Shown here: one piece after another, positions 1-10,919 of the stretch
How the letters are laid out: each line of letters starts with the position of its first letter
Position numbering within the stretch: position 1 is the stretch's first letter
From: UBA2334 sp964396895
GTDB taxonomy: Bacteria > Pseudomonadota > Gammaproteobacteria > Burkholderiales > Burkholderiaceae_C
DNA length: 64,000 bases
Assembly (NCBI GenBank): GCA_964396895.1
Contig: CAYNGJ010000002.1
Location: 62,001 to 126,000 of the forward strand
Reading direction: 5' to 3'
The notes under the pieces: model-generated
Seen by the model: only the letters and a program-made list of their open reading frames with translations
The model's database searches: none
Told to the model about the DNA's origin: nothing
Program-made: the position numbers and the translations under genes

Positions 1-2050
1 TGCAGGATGTCCACGGCCAGCACCCGGCTTTCGCCGGTGAGCGTGTCGATGGCCACCTCTGTGCAGGCCGCGCCGTACGCGAAGTAATAGAAGGGCCGCC
101 CGGTGAGGGTGGTTTTGTCGTAGTGGATTTTGGGTGTGCGGTAAAAGCCATCGCTCCACAGCTGAATGCGGTTGACATACGCGGCGGCCACCACCTCGTT
201 GAAGCGGCGGGTGCGCGCCGGGCTGATGACCTGACCCACACCCGTGGCATCGCACTCAAAGCGCACGGCACCCTCGCCGCAGCTGTCCAGTCCCGCGACA
301 AACGCCGCCAGGTTGGCGCGCACGGCCTGGGCTGCGTGTTGCGCGGCGCGGCCATTCAGGTCGGTGCCGCTGCTGGCGGCGGTGGCCGAGGCGTTGGGCA
401 CACGGGCGGTGTCGCTGGCACTCACCCGCACCTGGGCCACGGGCAGGCCCAGTTCATGCGCCACGATTTGCGCCACCTTGGTGTGCAGGCCCTGGCCCAT
501 TTCGGTGCCGCCGTGGTTCACCAGCACACTGCCGTCGGTGTACACGTGCACCAGCGCACCCGCCTGGTTGAACTGCGTGGCCGTGAAGCTGATGCCAAAC
601 TTGACCGGCGTGAGGGCCAGCCCGCGCTGGATGACGGGGCTGTGGCGGTTCCACTCGGCCAGGTCAGTTTTCCGTTTTTCATAGCTGCAATCACATGCCA
701 GTTGTACCATGAGTGGCAAAAGTATGTTGTCTTCCACCACCATGCCGTAGTGCGTGGTGTTGCGCAGCGCGGGTGTGGGGTTGTGTGCGGCGTGCGCGGC
801 CACGGTGGGCAGCGGGTGGGTCAGCGGGGTGTCCGCGTACAGGTTGGCCAGTCGAACCGCCAGCGGGTCCAGACCCAGGTGGCGGGCCACGTCGCCCAGA
901 ATGGTTTCAATGGCGATGACCCCCTGCGGCCCGCCGAAGCCGCGGAACGCGGTGTGGCTTTGTGTGTGGGTTTTGCAGCGGAAGCTGGCCACAGCCACGT
1001 CTTGCAGAAAGTAGGCGTTGTCGCTGTGGAAGATGGCGCGGTCGGCCACCGGGCCCGACAGGTCGGCGCTGAAGCCGCAGTGCAGCAACTGCGTCAGCTT
1101 CAGGCCGCACAGCCTGCCCTGGTCGTCAAAGCCCACGGTGTAGTCGTGGCTGACGGGGTGGCGCTTGCCGGTGATGAGGAAGTCGTCGTCCCGGTCCAGC
1201 CGCATTTTCACGGGGCGCCCGGTGTGGTGCGCGGCCAGGGCGGCCCACACGGCGAGGTGCCCGCTCTGGGTTTCCTTGCCGCCGAAGCCGCCGCCCATGC
1301 GTCGACATTCCACGCGCACGTCGGCCTGGCTCAGGCCCAGCGCGTGGGCCACCCAGTGCTGGATTTCGCCGGGGTGCTGGGTGCTGCTGTGTATCAGCCA
1401 TTGGCCTTGCTCCTGCGGCAGGGCGTAAGCGATCTGGCCTTCCAGGTAGAAGTGCTCCTGCCCACCCACCTCGAAGCTGCCGTGCAGCACATGCGGGGCG
1501 CGGGCCAGGGCAGCGTCGGCGTCACCGCGTGCCACGTGCACGGGGGGCAGCACGTAGCTGCCCTGCGCATGGGCTTGGCGGGCGTGCAGCACGGGGGGCA
1601 GGGGGGTGATGTCGGCCTTGACCAGCCGGGCGGCGCGCCGTGCGGTGTTCACGTCGGTGGCCACCACCAGGGCCATGACCTGACCCACGTGCTGCACGGT
1701 GTCGCGGGCCAGGATGGGCTCGTCGTGGGCAAAGGCGGCCAGCACCGGGTCGCCAGGGATGTGCGCGGCCGTCAGCACGGCCACCACGCCGGGCAGCGCC
1801 AAGGCGGCGGCGGTGTCCAGCCCGCCCAAACGGCCATGGGCCACGGGCGAGAGCACGGGTGCGGCGTGCAGGGTGCCTGCGGCGTTGGGCATGTCGTCCA
1901 CGTAGCGGGCGCTGCCCTGCACCTGGGCCATGGCGCTTTCGTGCGGCACGGACTGGCCCATGCAGCCTTGTTGACCAGCGTCTGTGGTGGGCGGGTGGGT
2001 GGGTGTGGGTGCCAGCATGGGTGTGGGCACGGGTTGTGGGTGGTGGGGGG

Positions 2051-2054
<4 letters not shown>
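1..2054 (-). CDS. xdhB: Xanthine dehydrogenase molybdopterin (large) subunit, 3' end outside the window
   Basis: This is the molybdenum-cofactor subunit that hydroxylates hypoxanthine and xanthine to urate in the cytoplasm, partnered with XdhA. The minus-strand frame starts at an ATG overlapping the xdhA stop (ATGA), and about 684 codons are visible. Family motifs seen are GSARYVDD near the N-terminus, MGGGFGGKE, AFRGFGGPQG and GTEMGQGLHTK, all typical of the Moco-binding domains. The usual length is about 780 residues, so the last hundred or so, with the catalytic glutamate, lie beyond position 1. An xdhC insertion factor would be expected next but cannot be seen. The N-terminus has a Pro/Thr-rich lead of about 25 residues before the conserved domain, so a start further in is possible. 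Confidence 0.93.
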
Positions 2055-3736
<1,682 letters not shown>

Positions 3737-3750
3737 GCGGGTCAGCTTAG

Positions 3751-3789
3751 CCAGACCGTGCCCTGGGTGCATATGGTCTGGCGTATGGT
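3751..3789. promoter_or_regulatory. Putative LysR operator between xdhA and the divergent regulator
   Basis: A perfect 7-bp inverted repeat, CCAGACC (3751-3757) and GGTCTGG (3775-3781), lies in the 71-bp divergent region. It overlaps a second dyad, ATA-N10-TAT (3771-3786). The 12-mer CTGGCGTATGGT (3778-3789) recurs exactly upstream of guanine deaminase at 12084. Such dyads between a LysR gene and its divergent target are the usual regulator site; binding itself is inferred. Confidence 0.55.
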
Positions 3790-3807
3790 TTGCATGGGGT
3801 AAAAAGT

Positions 3808-4743
3808 ATGAAACCACAGCCACTGTTCGACAAGATCGACCTTCATCTCATCAAGGTCCTGCATACCGTGTTGTCTGAACGCAGTGTTTCCCGCGCCGCC
3901 GTCCGTCTGGGCATGTACCAGCCGGCGGTGAGCAGCGCATTGAAGCGGTTGCGCGACATCTCGGGTGACCCGCTGCTGGTGCGTTCGGGCGCCCACATGG
4001 TGCCCACCGAGGCAGGCCTGCGCATGCTGGAGCCTGCTGCCCACATTTTGCGCAGTGCCGAAACCCTGTTTTCCGATGCGCGAGGGTTCGACCCCGCCAC
4101 TTCCGAGCACACCTTCTCGGTGGCCGCCAGCGACTACCTGGACCCGCTGTTTTTGCCGCAACTGGTGGCCCGCATCAAGCAGATGGCGCCGCTGTGCCCC
4201 ATCGAAATCCACTCCCTCAGCGGCCAGGCCGACTACCGCCACCAGCTGGCGCAGGGCGAGGTGGACGTGGTCATTGGCAACTGGCCCAAACCCCCGCCCG
4301 ACCTGCACCTGGGCCGCCTGTTTGGCGACGAGGTGGTGTGCCTGGTCAGCCACCAACACCCGGCGTTGCGCCGGGGTTGGACCGAACAGGAGTGGCTGGA
4401 GGCCGAACACGTGGCCCCCATGCCCACACACCCCGGCGCCCGTGGCGTGATCGACGACCACCTGGACACCCTGCACCTGAACCGCCACATCGCGACCCGC
4501 TGCGCACACTTTGGCCTCATTCCCGGCATGGTGGCATCCAGCTTGCTGGTGCTGACCACGGGCCGTCAGTACTGCGAGCGGTTTGTGGGGCAGTTGCCGG
4601 TGTCCATCGTGCTGCCGCCCATCGTTTTCCCCCGCATGATGTATTACCAGCTCTGGCACCCACGCACCCAATCGTCCAGTGCGGGACGGTGGTTGCGGGA
4701 GCAAATCAAGTCTGTGGCAGCATCGCTGCGCAAACAGGCCTGA
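3808..4743 (+). CDS. LysR-family transcriptional regulator, divergent from xdhAB
   Basis: The product is 311 residues, normal for a LysR regulator. An N-terminal winged helix-turn-helix is seen (SERSVSRAAVRLGMYQPAVS, then LKRLRDISGDPLLVR), followed by a periplasmic-binding-protein-like effector domain. The ATG at 3808 fits the usual LysR N-terminus (FDKIDLHLIKVLHTVL); a TTG at 3790 would add six residues. Neither has a strong ribosome site. Its position, head to head with xdhA and just upstream of a purine importer, suggests it controls purine catabolism, probably with a purine intermediate as co-inducer. That role is inferred from context only. The stop codon is followed within 10 bp by a dispersed repeat copy. 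Confidence 0.9.
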   Translation: MKPQPLFDKIDLHLIKVLHTVLSERSVSRAAVRLGMYQPAVSSALKRLRDISGDPLLVRSGAHMVPTEAGLRMLEPAAHILRSAETLFSDARGFDPATSEHTFSVAASDYLDPLFLPQLVARIKQMAPLCPIEIHSLSGQADYRHQLAQGEVDVVIGNWPKPPPDLHLGRLFGDEVVCLVSHQHPALRRGWTEQEWLEAEHVAPMPTHPGARGVIDDHLDTLHLNRHIATRCAHFGLIPGMVASSLLVLTTGRQYCERFVGQLPVSIVLPPIVFPRMMYYQLWHPRTQSSSAGRWLREQIKSVAASLRKQA

Positions 4744-4751
4744 ATAAATTT

Positions 4752-4787
4752 GTAAAAATATAGCGAACTGTTCAATGACTCAAAGCG
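4752..4787 (+). repeat. Dispersed repeat copy spanning the start codon of the purine ABC ATPase
   Basis: The string ATAGCGAACTGTTCAATGAC and the following CAAAGCGCTG match the left half of the repeat copies at 39221 and 44919. The ATG of the downstream gene (4775) lies inside the repeat, so its first residues are repeat-encoded. Confidence 0.6.
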
Positions 4788-6382
4788 CTGAATCCCCCCC
4801 ACGCTTGCAATTGCACGGCATCACCAAGCGTTACCCCGGTGTGGTGGCCAACAGCGGCGTGTCGCTGACGGTGCAGCCCGGCGAAATCCATGCCGTGCTG
4901 GGCGAGAACGGGGCGGGCAAGTCCACCCTGATGAAGATCATCTACGGCTCGGTCAAGCCCGACGAAGGTGAGGTGCTGTTCAACGGTCAACCCGCCCACA
5001 TCCGCAACCCACAAGAGGCGCGGGCGTTGGGCATCAGCATGGTGTTTCAGCACTTCAGCCTGTTTGAGGTGCTGACCGTGGCCGAGAACGTGTGGCTGGG
5101 CCTGGACAAGTCGCTCACGCTGGCCGAAGTGACGCGCCAGATCGAGAGCACGGCCTCGGAATACGGGCTGGACATTGCGCCCGACCGCCCGGTGCACACC
5201 CTGAGCGTGGGCGAGATGCAGCGGGTGGAAATCATCCGGGCGCTGCTCACGCACCCGCAACTGCTCATCTTGGACGAGCCCACCTCGGTGCTCACCCCGC
5301 AGGCCGTGGACAAGCTGTTTCTGGTGCTGCAAAAGCTGGCGGCGCAGGGCTGCAGCATCCTGTACATCAGCCACAAGCTGCACGAAATCCGCCACCTGTG
5401 CACCGCCTGCACGGTGTTGCGTGGCGGCAAAGTCACGGGGGTGTGCAACCCGCAGGAAGAAAGCAACGCCTCGCTCAGCCGCCTGATGATCGGTGCCGAG
5501 CCGCCCGCGCTGGAGCTGCGCGAGCTGAAGGCGGGTGAATCGGTGCTGACCGTCAAAGCGCTCAGCCTGAAGCGCGCCGACCCCTTCGGCACCGACCTGG
5601 ACCACATCCACTTACAGGTGCGCGCGGGCGAGGTGGTGGGCATTGCCGGCGTGTCGGGCAACGGCCAGGGCGAGCTGCTGCGGGCGCTGTCGGGCGAAGA
5701 CCCGCGCGCGCCCTCGGGCACGGTGCTCATGAATGTGTCCACCCACGCCCACGCCCTGGTGCCCACCAGCGCCCGCGGCAAGGTGCACGACATGGGGGCC
5801 TTCAGCCCCGCCCACCGCCGCAAGCTGGGCTTGCACTTTGTGCCCGAAGAGCGGCTGGGCCGGGGCGCGGTGCCCACGCTGGGCCTGGCGCACAACCTGT
5901 TGCTCACCCGCCGCGAGGCCGTGTCACCTGGCATGGGCTGGCTCAACCTGGCCAAATTGCGCACGCAGGCGCAGGCCATCATCGACCAGTACAAGGTCAA
6001 GGCAGCTGGCCCGCAGGCCGCCGCCAAATCACTGTCGGGAGGCAATTTGCAGAAGTTCATCGTGGGCCGAGAAATCGAGGCCCAACCCGCCCTGCTCATC
6101 GTCAGCCAACCCACCTGGGGGGTGGACGTGGGGGCCGCGGCGCAAATTCGCGGCGAAATTCTGGCCCTGCGCGACGCCGGTTGCGCCGTGCTGGTGGTCA
6201 GCGAGGAGCTGGATGAACTGTTTGAAATTTCCGACCGCTTGCACGTCATGGCCAAGGGGCGGCTGTCGCCCAGCCTGAGCCGGGCCGAGGCCACGGTGGA
6301 GCGCATCGGCGAGTGGATGTCCGGGCTGTGGGGCGCCGCACCGGCCCCGAATGCCTCGGTGGGGGAGGTGGCCCATGCTTAA
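4775..6382 (+). CDS. Purine/nucleoside ABC transporter, duplicated ATP-binding protein
   Basis: This is the cytoplasmic ATPase of a BMP-type (NupO/YufO-like) nucleoside importer, 535 residues with two ABC cassettes. The first has Walker A GENGAGKST (around residue 43), signature LSVGEMQ (around 142) and Walker B LLILDEPTS (around 163). The second has a degenerate Walker A (GVSGNGQGE), signature LSGGNLQK (around 420) and SQPTWGVDVG in place of a normal Walker B, which is typical of this family, where the second site is not a standard ATPase. It overlaps the first permease by 8 bp and opens a four-gene unit ending with the binding lipoprotein. Oxidised purines or purine nucleosides are the likely substrates, given the adjacent deaminases and xanthine dehydrogenase. 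The start codon sits in a repeat copy and lacks a clear ribosome site. Confidence 0.93.
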   Translation: MTQSAESPPRLQLHGITKRYPGVVANSGVSLTVQPGEIHAVLGENGAGKSTLMKIIYGSVKPDEGEVLFNGQPAHIRNPQEARALGISMVFQHFSLFEVLTVAENVWLGLDKSLTLAEVTRQIESTASEYGLDIAPDRPVHTLSVGEMQRVEIIRALLTHPQLLILDEPTSVLTPQAVDKLFLVLQKLAAQGCSILYISHKLHEIRHLCTACTVLRGGKVTGVCNPQEESNASLSRLMIGAEPPALELRELKAGESVLTVKALSLKRADPFGTDLDHIHLQVRAGEVVGIAGVSGNGQGELLRALSGEDPRAPSGTVLMNVSTHAHALVPTSARGKVHDMGAFSPAHRRKLGLHFVPEERLGRGAVPTLGLAHNLLLTRREAVSPGMGWLNLAKLRTQAQAIIDQYKVKAAGPQAAAKSLSGGNLQKFIVGREIEAQPALLIVSQPTWGVDVGAAAQIRGEILALRDAGCAVLVVSEELDELFEISDRLHVMAKGRLSPSLSRAEATVERIGEWMSGLWGAAPAPNASVGEVAHA

Positions 6383-7430
6383 GCTAGAAGCCCGGCCCCA
6401 GCCCTCGCCGCTGTGGAGCTACGCCTCTCCGCTGCTGGCCCTGGCCATCACCGTGCTGCTGGGGGTGGCGCTGTTTGCGGCACTGGGCAAAGACCCAGTG
6501 CGTGGCCTGCAGGTGTTTTTCTGGGAGCCCATCAAAAGCGGCTACGCCATCAGTGAGCTGATGGTCAAAGCCACGCCGCTGCTCATCATTGCACTGGGCT
6601 TGGCGGTGTGTTTCCGCTCCAACGTCTGGAATATCGGTGCCGAGGGCCAGTTTGTCGTCGGCGCCATTGCCGCAGGCGGCGTGGCCCTGTTGGCCGACAA
6701 GTCCACCGGGGGCTGGATCGTGCCCGCCATTTTGCTGGCCGGGGTGCTGGGTGGCATGGCGTGGGCGGGCGTCACGGCCTTGTTGCGCGACAAGTTCAAC
6801 GCCAGCGAGATTTTGGTCAGCCTGATGCTGGTGTACGTGGCCATACAGTTGCTCAACTACATGGTGTATGGCCCCTGGAAAGACCCCATGGGTTTCAACT
6901 TCCCCCAGACCAAAACCTTTGAGGCGGTCACCAAAATTCCCCGCCTGTTCGAGGGTTCGCGGGTCAACATCGGCCTGGTGCTGGCGCTGGCCGGGGTGGC
7001 GGGGCTGTGGGTGTTTCTGTTCCGCACCTACGCGGGCTTTGCCCAGCAGGTGGGCGGGCTGGCCCCGGCGGCGGCACTGTACGCGGGGTTTTCGTCGCGC
7101 AAGGCGCTGTGGCTGGCGCTGCTGGCCAGTGGTGGGGCGGCCGGCCTGGCCGGTGCGCTGGAAGTGGCGGGGCCGATTGGGCAACTCACGCCCTATGTGC
7201 CGGCCGGCTACGGATTTGCCGCCATCATCGTGGCCTTTGTGGGGCGGCTGCACCCTGTGGGCATGGTGTTTTCCGCCATCCTGATGAGCATGTTCTACAT
7301 CGGCGGCGAGTTGGCGCAGTCGCGCCTGGGCCTGCCCAAATCCATGACCGGTGTGTTCCAGGGCCTGCTGCTGTTCACGCTGCTGGCCTGCGACACCCTC
7401 ATTGCCTACCGCCTGCGGTGGGTCAAGTAA
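6375..7430 (+). CDS. Purine/nucleoside ABC transporter permease 1 (NupP-like)
   Basis: This 351-residue inner-membrane permease of the BMP-associated importer has many hydrophobic spans and conserved stretches such as NVWNIGAEGQFVVGAIAAGG and AAIIVAFVGRLHPVG, typical of the BPD_transp_2 family. The ATG at 6375 has a good ribosome site (GGGGAGGTGG) and overlaps the ATPase stop, indicating translational coupling. It should pair with the next gene as a heterodimeric channel. Confidence 0.92.
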   Translation: MLKLEARPQPSPLWSYASPLLALAITVLLGVALFAALGKDPVRGLQVFFWEPIKSGYAISELMVKATPLLIIALGLAVCFRSNVWNIGAEGQFVVGAIAAGGVALLADKSTGGWIVPAILLAGVLGGMAWAGVTALLRDKFNASEILVSLMLVYVAIQLLNYMVYGPWKDPMGFNFPQTKTFEAVTKIPRLFEGSRVNIGLVLALAGVAGLWVFLFRTYAGFAQQVGGLAPAAALYAGFSSRKALWLALLASGGAAGLAGALEVAGPIGQLTPYVPAGYGFAAIIVAFVGRLHPVGMVFSAILMSMFYIGGELAQSRLGLPKSMTGVFQGLLLFTLLACDTLIAYRLRWVK

Positions 7431-7448
7431 CCCGCACGGAGCACACCC

Positions 7449-8369
7449 ATGGATTCCTACGCCCTTTTGCTGGCCGCCACGCTGAACGCGGGCACGGTGC
7501 TGGCCATCGCCTCGCTGGGCCTGCTCATCAATGAAAAGGTCGGCATCGTCAACCTGGGGGCCGAGGGCATGATGCTGTGCGCCGCCCTGGCCGGGTTTGC
7601 CGCCGTGGTGCACACCGGCAGCACGGTGCTGGGTTTTGTGGCGGGCATGGCCGCTGGCGCGGTGCTGGCGGCACTGTTCGGTGTGCTGGTCATCTGGCTC
7701 AACACCAACCAGTACGCGACCGGCCTGGCGCTCAGTCTGTTTGGCGGTGGGTTTTCGGCGTTTGCGGGCACAGGCTATGTGCAGGCGCGCCTGCCCGAGC
7801 AAACCGCCTGGGCCATTCCCGGCCTGACCGACATTCCCCTGCTGGGACCCGCGCTGTTTCGCCACCACCCCATGGTGTATCTGACCGTGGTGCTGACGGT
7901 GGGACTGATTTGGTTCTTGTACCGCACCCGCACCGGCCTGGTGCTGCGCAGCGTGGGCGAAAGCCCCGAGTCCGCCCACGCCCTGGGCTACCCGGTGCGC
8001 CGCATCCGCCTGGCCGCCGTGGTGGCGGGAGGGGCGCTGTGCGGTTTGGCGGGGGCTTACATCTCCACCGTGTACACACCGCTGTGGGTGGAGGGCATGG
8101 TGGCGGGCAAGGGCTGGATTGCGCTGGCCCTCACCACCTTTGCCACCTGGCGCCCGGCGCGGGTTTTGCTAGGGGCTTATCTGTTCGGTGGCGTGACCAT
8201 GCTGCAGTTCCATTTGCAGGGTGCGGGGGTGAATGTGCCCAGCCAGTTCCTGACCATGATGCCCTACGTGGCCACGGTGGTCGTGTTGGCGCTCATTTCA
8301 CGCAACCCGGCTTGGATCCGGGTCAACATGCCCAGCAGCATCGGCAAGCCGTTTCACCCTGGGGCCTGA
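7449..8369 (+). CDS. Purine/nucleoside ABC transporter permease 2 (NupQ-like)
   Basis: This is the second membrane subunit of the importer, 306 residues, starting 18 bp after the first permease. Recognisable segments include INEKVGIVNLGAEGMMLCAA near the N-terminus and TRTGLVLRSVGESPESAHAL in the cytoplasmic coupling loop, the motif that contacts the ATPase in this family. The C-terminal half has the usual pattern of membrane helices. Neighbours and family place it in uptake of purine bases or nucleosides; the exact substrate cannot be read from sequence. Confidence 0.92.
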   Translation: MDSYALLLAATLNAGTVLAIASLGLLINEKVGIVNLGAEGMMLCAALAGFAAVVHTGSTVLGFVAGMAAGAVLAALFGVLVIWLNTNQYATGLALSLFGGGFSAFAGTGYVQARLPEQTAWAIPGLTDIPLLGPALFRHHPMVYLTVVLTVGLIWFLYRTRTGLVLRSVGESPESAHALGYPVRRIRLAAVVAGGALCGLAGAYISTVYTPLWVEGMVAGKGWIALALTTFATWRPARVLLGAYLFGGVTMLQFHLQGAGVNVPSQFLTMMPYVATVVVLALISRNPAWIRVNMPSSIGKPFHPGA

Positions 8370-8439
8370 GCCGCTGGGGCGCAGGTTCATAATCATTTTG
8401 TTGTGCATTTCTTAACCCATGTCGTTGACAGGAGTCTTC

Positions 8440-9594
8440 ATGATCGATCCCACCAAACGTTCCTTGCTCCAGGTCGCCGCCGTGTCGGCACTGGCTTCTG
8501 CGGCCCTGTTGGGCTGTGGCAAGAAGGAAGAGCCTGTGGCGGCTGCGCCAGCGCCCGCTCCGGCAGCCGCGCCTGCGCCGGCCAAACCCGAGCCGCTGAA
8601 AGTGGCTTTTGCCTACGTCGGCCCCGTGGGCGACGGCGGCTGGACCTTTGCGCACGACAACGGCCGCAAGGCCGTTGAAAAAGAGTTTGGCGACAAGGTG
8701 GTCACCAGCTTCGTCGAAAGCGTGCCCGAAAGCGCCGATGCCGAGCGCGTCATCCGCGACATGGCCGGTCAAGGCAACAAGCTGATTTTTGGCACCACCT
8801 TCGGCTACATGGAGCCCATGCTCAAAGTGGCCACCGACATGCCCGACGTCAAGTTCGAGCACGGCACCGGCTACAAGACCGCGCCCAACATGCGCACCTA
8901 CGACAGCCGCACCTACGAAGGGGCCTACATGGCCGGTGTGATTGCCGGGTCCATGACCAAGAGCAACACCCTGGGCGTGGTGGGCTCCATCCCCATTCCC
9001 GAGGTCATCCGCAACATCAACAGCTTCACGCTGGGTGCGCAGTCGGTCAACCCCAAAATCAAGACCAAAGTGGTCTGGGTGGGTGAGTGGTTCAATCCAC
9101 CCAAAGAAACCGAAGCTGCCACTTCGCTGATCAACGGTGGGGCCGATGTGCTGTTCCAGAACACCGACTCGTCCGCCGTGCTGCAGACGGCCGGCAAGAT
9201 GGGCAAGCGCGCCTTTGGCTGGGATTCCGACATGTCGGCCTACGATCCCAAGGCACACCTGGGTTCCGCCGTCATCAACTGGGGGCCTTACTACATCAAG
9301 GCCGTGGGTGATGCGCTCAATGGCACGTGGAGCACCGGCGCTGCCTGGTGGGGCGTGAAAGAGGGCGCGATCGACATGGTGTCCATTGCCGACGACGTGC
9401 CCGCCGATGTCAAGACCAAAATCGACGGCATCAAGGCCGGTCTGAAAGACGGCAGCTTTGTCATCTGGAAAGGCCCCATCAAGGGCCAGGACGGCAAAGA
9501 CGTGCTGGCCAAAGACGCCGTGGCCGACGATGCCTTCCTGGGCGGCATCAAGTTCTACGTCAAGGGCGTGGAAGGCAAAGTGCCCGGCGGCTGA
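8440..9594 (+). CDS. BMP-family purine-binding lipoprotein of the ABC importer
   Basis: This is the substrate-binding component, 384 residues. The N-terminus carries a lipoprotein signal peptide ending in the lipobox LLGC, followed by a Lys/Glu and Ala/Pro-rich tether and the BMP/Med domain (FAYVGPVGDGGWTFAHDNGR). The ATG at 8440 is preferred over 8419 because AGGAG lies at the right distance before it. It follows the two permeases after 70 bp and ends just before a T-tailed hairpin, so it is the last gene of the transporter unit. The family binds purine nucleosides in several bacteria. A second paralogue is encoded at 10920, and both could serve the same membrane complex. Confidence 0.93.
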   Translation: MIDPTKRSLLQVAAVSALASAALLGCGKKEEPVAAAPAPAPAAAPAPAKPEPLKVAFAYVGPVGDGGWTFAHDNGRKAVEKEFGDKVVTSFVESVPESADAERVIRDMAGQGNKLIFGTTFGYMEPMLKVATDMPDVKFEHGTGYKTAPNMRTYDSRTYEGAYMAGVIAGSMTKSNTLGVVGSIPIPEVIRNINSFTLGAQSVNPKIKTKVVWVGEWFNPPKETEAATSLINGGADVLFQNTDSSAVLQTAGKMGKRAFGWDSDMSAYDPKAHLGSAVINWGPYYIKAVGDALNGTWSTGAAWWGVKEGAIDMVSIADDVPADVKTKIDGIKAGLKDGSFVIWKGPIKGQDGKDVLAKDAVADDAFLGGIKFYVKGVEGKVPGG

Positions 9595-9638
9595 CCATCG
9601 CCTGAGGCGGGTGTGGCATGCCCACCCGCCTACTTCCC

Positions 9639-9675
9639 AGCCACCCGCATGCCTGGCGTGCCGGTGGCTTTTTTT
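9639..9675 (+). terminator. Rho-independent terminator after the purine importer operon
   Basis: AGCCACC (9639-9645) pairs with GGTGGCT (9663-9669) and is followed by seven Ts. A second hairpin without a T-run (9606-9630) lies just upstream. Confidence 0.6.
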
Positions 9676-9723
9676 CTGGCAGGGGCACTTCCCCCACCCC
9701 CTGCCGACCGAAGGAGCTGTGCC

Positions 9724-10788
9724 ATGAGTCTGTCACCCGTCACTGTCCCCGTTCCGGGTTCGCCCACACCTGTTTCGGCTGCCGTCGTTGCGGCCATGGC
9801 CTTGGCCCGCCGCATTCCCAAGGCGGAGCTGCACATCCACATCGAAGGTTCGCTGGAGCCCGAGCTGATTTTTGCGCTGGCGCAGCGCAACGGCGTGTCC
9901 TTGCCTTACGCCAGCGTGGAAGCCTTGCGTGCCGCCTACGCCTTCACCGATTTGCAGAGCTTTCTGGACATCTACTATGCGGGTGCCAGCGTGCTGCTGC
10001 ACGAGGCCGACTTTGCCGACATGGCCTGGGCCTACTTTCTGCGCGCCCACGCGGACAACGTGGTGCACGCCGAATTGTTCTTCGACCCCCAGACCCACAC
10101 CGCCCGGGGCGTGCCCATGGCCACCGTCATCCGGGGGTTGACCACCGCCTGTGACCGCGCGCGCACCGAACTGGGCCTCAGCAGCCACCTCATCCTGTGT
10201 TTTTTGCGCCACCTGAGCGAGGACGATGCCTTCGCCACGCTGGAGGCCGCACTGCCGTTTCGAGCGCACTTCATGGGTGTGGGGCTGGACAGCAGTGAGG
10301 TGGGGCACCCGCCGACCAAGTTCGAGCGCGTGTTTGCCCGCTGCCGCGAATTGGGTCTGCGCCTGGTGGCACATGCGGGAGAGGAAGGCCCGCCCGATTA
10401 CATCTGGCAGGCGCTGGATGTGCTCAAGGTCGAGCGCATTGACCACGGTGTGCGCTGCCTGGAAGACGCGGCTTTGGTGGCACGTCTGGCCACCGAGCGG
10501 GTGCCGTTGACGGTGTGCCCCCTGTCCAACCTCAAGCTGTGCGTGGTGCAAGACCTGGCGGACCACCCCATGAAGCGCCTGCTGGATGCCGGGCTGTGCG
10601 CCACCGTCAACTCCGACGACCCGGCTTATTTTGGGGGCTACCTGAACGAGAACTTCGTGCAGACCGTGCAAGCCCTGGGGTTGACCGAGGCCGACGTGAT
10701 CCGGCTCGCCCGCAACAGCCTGGAGGCCAGTTTTCTGTGTGACGAACATCGCCAGGCTCTGATGAATAAATTGGAGCAAAGTATTTAA
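9724..10788 (+). CDS. Adenine deaminase (adenosine deaminase superfamily)
   Basis: The 354-residue product is a zinc-dependent aminohydrolase with the metal motif HIHIEG, then HAGEEG, RIDHGVRC, PLSNLKLC and NSDDPAYFGGY. The strings FFDPQTHT and GLDSSEVGHPP match, from memory, the Pseudomonas-type adenine deaminases rather than true adenosine deaminases. The predicted reaction is therefore adenine to hypoxanthine, feeding xanthine dehydrogenase. The ATG at 9724 has a strong ribosome site (AAGGAG). The first 25 residues are an extension ahead of the conserved AELHIHIEG block. The last residues (NKLEQSI) are encoded by a dispersed repeat copy. Adenosine as substrate cannot be excluded. Confidence 0.85.
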   Translation: MSLSPVTVPVPGSPTPVSAAVVAAMALARRIPKAELHIHIEGSLEPELIFALAQRNGVSLPYASVEALRAAYAFTDLQSFLDIYYAGASVLLHEADFADMAWAYFLRAHADNVVHAELFFDPQTHTARGVPMATVIRGLTTACDRARTELGLSSHLILCFLRHLSEDDAFATLEAALPFRAHFMGVGLDSSEVGHPPTKFERVFARCRELGLRLVAHAGEEGPPDYIWQALDVLKVERIDHGVRCLEDAALVARLATERVPLTVCPLSNLKLCVVQDLADHPMKRLLDAGLCATVNSDDPAYFGGYLNENFVQTVQALGLTEADVIRLARNSLEASFLCDEHRQALMNKLEQSI

Positions 10789-10825
10789 TATCGACAAGCG
10801 CTGGAGGCATTTATTGCTTAAAAAC
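10768..10825 (+). repeat. Dispersed repeat copy across the adenine deaminase stop codon
   Basis: AATTGGAGCAAAGTATTTAA is followed by GACAAGCGCTGGAGGC and TTGCTTAAAAAC. This is one of the best-preserved copies and serves as a reference for the family. It covers the last codons of the deaminase gene. Confidence 0.7.
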
Positions 10826-10862
10826 GTGCTGGCGGCCATGGCCGCTTGCGCTACAATCCTGC

Positions 10863-10893
10863 CCCCGCCAGTGCTTGCCTGGCGGGGTTTTTT
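10863..10893 (+). terminator. Rho-independent terminator after adenine deaminase
   Basis: A perfect 9-bp stem, CCCCGCCAG (10863-10871) with CTGGCGGGG (10879-10887), is followed by six Ts. It lies 27 bp before the next start codon, so the following binding-protein gene may be transcribed by read-through or from a very close promoter. Confidence 0.85.
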
Positions 10894-10919
10894 GTTGGCA
10901 AGCCATGTAGAGGACCACC

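Noticed and set aside
686..720. Possible further copy of the dispersed repeat inside xdhB (CATAGCTGCAATCACATGCC)
   Set aside because: Only the left end resembles the family; the encoded segment fits the normal length of XdhB, so chance or strong decay cannot be told apart.
6384..7979. 531-codon minus-strand open frame opposite the ABC permeases
   Set aside because: Gln/His/Gly-rich antisense frame with no motif; the permease genes on the plus strand are clear.
9606..9630. Hairpin GGCGGGTG/CACCCGCC after the BMP lipoprotein gene
   Set aside because: No T-run follows; the T-tailed stem at 9639-9675 is the better terminator.
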